Positions 5,563 through 5,563 of a DNA stretch of 5,563 bases are shown in pieces (the stretch's first letter is position 1; the number at the start of each line of letters is the position of its first letter). The DNA comes from Tidjanibacter sp. GTDB lineage: Bacteria > Bacteroidota > Bacteroidia > Bacteroidales > Rikenellaceae. Under the pieces are notes generated by a model that had not been told where the DNA came from, did not search any database, and saw nothing but the letters and a program-made list of their open reading frames with translations. The position numbers and the translations under genes were made by a program. The DNA is taken from positions 1 through 5,563 of the forward strand of contig JAGBYS010000265.1 of NCBI GenBank assembly GCA_017628675.1. The letters are read 5' to 3'.

Positions 5563-5563
5563 G

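Overview
The window reads as chromosome of a Bacteroidales bacterium. The evidence is a Bacteroidetes-type outer-membrane receptor (carboxypeptidase-regulatory-like domain, plug and barrel), leaders without Shine-Dalgarno sites, and a TAnnTTTG-type promoter element in front of a tRNA gene. The moderately high G+C and strong G/C-ending codon preference would fit a Rikenellaceae/Alistipes-like member, but that finer placement is only a guess.

Layout. On the + strand, positions 1-1754 hold two closely spaced RNA-metabolism genes: a 5'-truncated DEDDy 3'-5' exonuclease-domain protein, then 21 bp later a complete RlmI-family 23S rRNA m5C methyltransferase. A Rho-independent terminator at 1787-1830 closes this pair. 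From there everything is on the - strand. A tRNA-Leu(UAA) gene with encoded CCA lies at 1909-1997, with its own terminator (1874-1907) and a candidate promoter (2026-2056) that overlaps a three-copy 7-bp repeat. A strong terminator at 2109-2147 ends the next - strand unit. That unit comprises a 957-residue TonB-dependent-receptor-like barrel protein (2235-5108) and, upstream of it, the C-terminal 129 residues of a strikingly cysteine/lysine-rich repeat protein that runs off the right edge (5173-5562).

How the genes relate. The exonuclease and methyltransferase are plausibly co-transcribed housekeeping RNA genes. The cysteine-rich gene and the receptor gene are 64 bp apart on the same strand, with no convincing terminator or promoter between them, so they are plausibly one transcription unit. 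The cysteine-rich protein is the most unusual object here. It has a regular array of Cys at 5-5-6 spacing (16-residue / 48-bp unit), then a His-rich patch, a short LTPEQ-containing segment resembling Spy/CpxP-type periplasmic proteins, and a second Cys cluster. A metal-handling role, with the neighbouring receptor acting on the same metal or a metal complex, is a reasonable but untested hypothesis. The receptor has no SusD partner inside the window and carries a Gly/Pro/Met tail after its last beta strand.

The 480 bp between the methyltransferase and receptor genes contain only the tRNA, three terminators, the heptamer repeat and the receptor's 3' untranslated region; I see no further protein gene there.
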